From an uncultured Lachnospiraceae bacterium (lineage in GTDB: Bacteria; Bacillota; Clostridia; Lachnospirales; Lachnospiraceae): a stretch of 42,889 nt of DNA. The stretch spans positions 1 to 42,889 of the forward strand of contig CAJURQ010000032.1 in NCBI GenBank assembly GCA_910588955.1, given 5' to 3'. The position numbers were made by a program, and so were the translations under genes. Under the pieces are notes generated by a model, which had not been told where the DNA came from, did not search any database, and was given only the letters and a program-made list of their open reading frames with translations. Shown here piece by piece: positions 40,763 through 42,889 of this stretch. The stretch's first letter is position 1, and each line of letters starts with the position of its first letter.

Positions 40763-41422
40763 TTACTTAGTGTATAATTTAACACATACCCTTGATATCC
40801 GATTATATATACGAAATATTTTTCTAGATAATTCTTTTTTAATATCTCGGTTAATTCTTAGTGCTCCTTTCCAAATATTTGCCATGTTCAAAAAAACTGC
40901 CATATCCAAGGGATAATCAACATAAAAATGATTCTTATCCATATACATTTTAAGAACATGGAGAAATTCCAGCTCATTTCTTTTTATGTCGCCAAACATG
41001 ATATTTAGTTTTTGATAATATAAGAGAGATAATTTGGGTTTTTGAACAAGCGCATGATATAGTAATGAATACATATAATCTTCAGAATTTGGAATATAAA
41101 ATCCTTTCATATCTAAAGTTCGGTTTTTAAGAATTTCTTCTTCCCATTTACGGCAATAATAACCATCTCCTACATATCGGATATCTATTCTAATTTTCTG
41201 AGCACCTATATTAATATAAAAGTTGCCTCTATTATGAGCGTGGTGCAAAGGAACCGCCCCTACCGCATTAATAAAATCTGTTTTATCTCTACATAAAATA
41301 TCTATATCGTCTCCATTATTTAGTAAATTTATAGACGAATAATCTTCCCAGTTTCTCAAAATAACATATTCTACTTTGTTGTTAATATAATTAAAAAACT
41401 CATCTAAATTGCTCCAGATCAT
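40763..41422 (-). CDS. nucleotidyltransferase-fold protein of glycan clusters
   Basis: 219 residues. YVILRNWEDYS followed by GDDIDILC (37-44) gives a possible D-x-D metal site of the nucleotidyltransferase fold; KIRIDIRYVGDGYYCRKWEE and YIPNSEDYMYSLLYHALVQK are conserved in similar proteins I have seen in capsule clusters. The precise reaction is unknown; it may modify a sugar or transfer a nucleotide or phosphate group. ATG 41422 follows AGGAG. AT-rich, same strand and cluster as the flippase. Confidence 0.6.
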   Translation of the reverse strand: MIWSNLDEFFNYINNKVEYVILRNWEDYSSINLLNNGDDIDILCRDKTDFINAVGAVPLHHAHNRGNFYINIGAQKIRIDIRYVGDGYYCRKWEEEILKNRTLDMKGFYIPNSEDYMYSLLYHALVQKPKLSLLYYQKLNIMFGDIKRNELEFLHVLKMYMDKNHFYVDYPLDMAVFLNMANIWKGALRINRDIKKELSRKIFRIYNRISRVCVKLYTK

Positions 41423-41480
41423 AAGTATCTCCTGATATAATAAAATATTTTTATGAATAAAAAACTACTGTATATTTTTT

Positions 41481-42089
41481 CTAAATTAGAAATGTGCAAA
41501 AATATTGATCCATTTGCAAGTTATTTTTAATAATCTTTAGAGTATTTTCGATTGAATTTAATCCTGTATTTATTACGACGGTTTCCTTATTTATATAGTA
41601 TTCATCCAACTTCCTTTTTATCTTTTTAAGGGATTCTATCTGATCATTAGACTTAATATCATCTTTTCGGGACAAGGAAATCTCAATATCACAAGTCAAA
41701 TAAAATGTTATCGTGGGATGATAAAACTTATTTCCCAAAAAGAATTTATACATTTTCGCTACAATTCTTCTTTTCCATCCTTTCGCATCTATAAGTGAAA
41801 TCATCAATTCATCCACATATCTATCAAATATCACAATTTTTTTTAAACCATTATGCTTATATACACGATAGTAATATTCCACTATAACTGCTATAGGTCT
41901 TACAATTCTTATAACTTTTAAAGGATTTTCTGCAATAAATTTAGCAATTCTTGTTTCCCAGTTTTTTTGTCCCATATACTGCACAACACTAGTCTCATTT
42001 TCAAACATATCAGCAATCATTTTCACTATTGTACTTTTACCAGTACCATCTACGCCACAAACGCATATAGAATTATACTTTATTTTCAT
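41481..42089 (-). CDS. thymidylate-kinase-like P-loop protein
   Basis: 202 residues. P-loop GVDGTGKST (12-20), a VIFDRYVDEL strand with the Asp-Arg of nucleotide kinases, and SRKDDIKSNDQIE in the lid region. In glycan clusters such proteins are not housekeeping Tmk but probably phosphorylate a different small molecule. ATG 42089 follows GGAGGAG and overlaps the end of the upstream APH-like gene by 17 bases. AT-rich. Confidence 0.75.
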   Translation of the reverse strand: MKIKYNSICVCGVDGTGKSTIVKMIADMFENETSVVQYMGQKNWETRIAKFIAENPLKVIRIVRPIAVIVEYYYRVYKHNGLKKIVIFDRYVDELMISLIDAKGWKRRIVAKMYKFFLGNKFYHPTITFYLTCDIEISLSRKDDIKSNDQIESLKKIKRKLDEYYINKETVVINTGLNSIENTLKIIKNNLQMDQYFCTFLI

Positions 42090-42844
42090 ACTCCTCCACA
42101 TAATTCAAAAACATGTTAAAATGTTTTATTTCAGCTTTTAATGTTCTCATTTTTTTGTACTTAGTATTTTTCAATAACATAACACAGGTAAATCTTAATC
42201 GGGACAGCAAAAAGATATATAAATAGTCCAAATACTTTTTTTCGTTAAAATTCATTCCCATAATATCAAATATTTCATATAAATATGCAAACATGTCCTT
42301 GTCTTTTTTCAGGTATAAGGATAATAATAAAGAATCGTGATTAAGTATAAATTCTACAAATATACAATTAAAAATATCGTAAAAAAAAACTTCGTTATCA
42401 GCATGTTCAAAATCAATATAATACAATTGCATACCATCAAACAATGTGTTTCCAAAATGTATGTCACGGTGCAAAAAAACACATGGTATATTGTAGGTGT
42501 TTTCTATTTTTTCTATTATTTGCTTTGCAATACAATTCAACTTTTTAAAGTTAAATTTTTGTATATTTTTCCATATTTCCTCCAAAGTCACACCGTAAGC
42601 TATTGTTGCTTTTTTCAAATAATTCTGCTGGTCTGACAAAATACAGAGATAGTTTCTTATAATGAGATCATGTCCCCAAGTATTACGTGAAATATTTTGA
42701 ATTATCTTTTCTACAATTCCCTCATTAATGTCAAATAAATATGGCATGGCTAATTTCCCTTGAAAAATTTCATATATATTATGAAATTTTTCTTTAGAGA
42801 TGGCATCTAGCAAAGACAAAACCTGATTATTTTTGATATTGTTA
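42073..42844 (-). pseudogene. APH-like kinase, 5' end cut by an insertion element
   Basis: About 257 codons remain. Brenner's motif VFLHRDIHFGNTLFDG and the metal-binding YIDFEHAD are present, so this is an aminoglycoside/choline-kinase-fold protein. The N-lobe is incomplete: the ATP-binding strands and Lys that should precede are missing. The frame stays open upstream, but from 42845 the bases are repeats of an insertion element. A TTG at 42819 has no good binding site. Probably inactive. With the nucleotidyltransferase and kinase-like genes it belonged to a glycan-decoration module. Confidence 0.65.
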
Positions 42845-42889
42845 GGGTCGGGCAGAATTGACCACCCAGAGTCGCTTAGAATTGACCAT
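42845..42889. mobile_element. end of an insertion sequence, probably IS21-like
   Basis: Two 18-base direct copies, GTCGGGCAGAATTGACCA (42847-42864) and GTCGCTTAGAATTGACCA (42871-42888), 24 bases apart and differing at three positions. Multiple direct repeats of this GGTCAATT-C type at the tip are usual for IS21-family ends. The element continues beyond the window. Confidence 0.6.

Overview
The window looks like a chromosomal segment of a gut-type Lachnospiraceae or related Clostridia bacterium. The supports are strong AGGAGG-type ribosome binding sites, sigma-A promoters, a PerR-type Fur protein, AgrC/AgrA-like signalling, S66 and DUF1848 proteins, a TipA-type MerR regulator and Rpn-type relics. 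No rRNA, tRNA or CRISPR array was seen. Base composition is moderate over most of the window and turns strongly AT-rich in the CptN-like toxin gene (7892-8377), in the GNAT pair (22044-22831) and in the right-hand glycan cluster (39235-42820), which suggests transfer.

Layout. 75-3427: two regulators (XRE with membrane tail, AraC), a MATE exporter and a small kinase-like protein. 3669-5551: a PerR-like regulator with a consensus promoter and a palindromic PerR box, followed by a soluble chemoreceptor with a CZB zinc/thiol domain. 5598-7675: a divergent AroE-like dehydrogenase and a lipoprotein. 7684-8377: a compact type III toxin-antitoxin locus (promoter, tandem hairpin RNA repeats, terminator, CptN/ToxN-like endoribonuclease). 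8393-17470: a cytosolic AgrC-like kinase and LytTR regulator, divergent from four ABC half-transporters in an A1-B1-A2-B2 tandem duplication. 17491-24010: accessory cargo of two nucleoside-phosphorylase-fold proteins, an ANT(6)-like adenylyltransferase, an MFS exporter, a tyrosine phosphatase, a GNAT toxin pair, a PIN relic, and an AbrB regulator with a shrunken glycosyltransferase.

24011-31859: assorted genes. These are an XRE protein with 17 tandem glycine pentads, an S66 peptidase, a FeoB-associated Cys-rich peptide, endonuclease IV, an esterase, two decayed genes, DUF1848, a TetR regulator with twin operators, a GNAT/MFS deletion fusion, and a TipA-like MerR regulator with a 19-bp-spacer promoter. 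32063-38416: an S-adenosylhomocysteine salvage cluster (CofE-like ligase, D-2-hydroxyacid dehydrogenase, MTA/SAH deaminase, SahH). It is interrupted by an approximately 220-nt structured non-coding region and a degenerate-EAL/HDOD protein. 38476-42889: VanZ-like protein, then a flippase, a nucleotidyltransferase-fold protein, a thymidylate-kinase-like protein and an APH-like kinase whose 5' end is cut by repeats that look like the end of an IS21-type element.

The strongest system-level finds are the type III toxin-antitoxin RNA at 7719-7858, the structured RNA at 35610-35831, the SAH route with an F420-ligase homologue, and the pentad-repeat HTH protein. All functional calls rest on reading motifs by eye; no database search was run.
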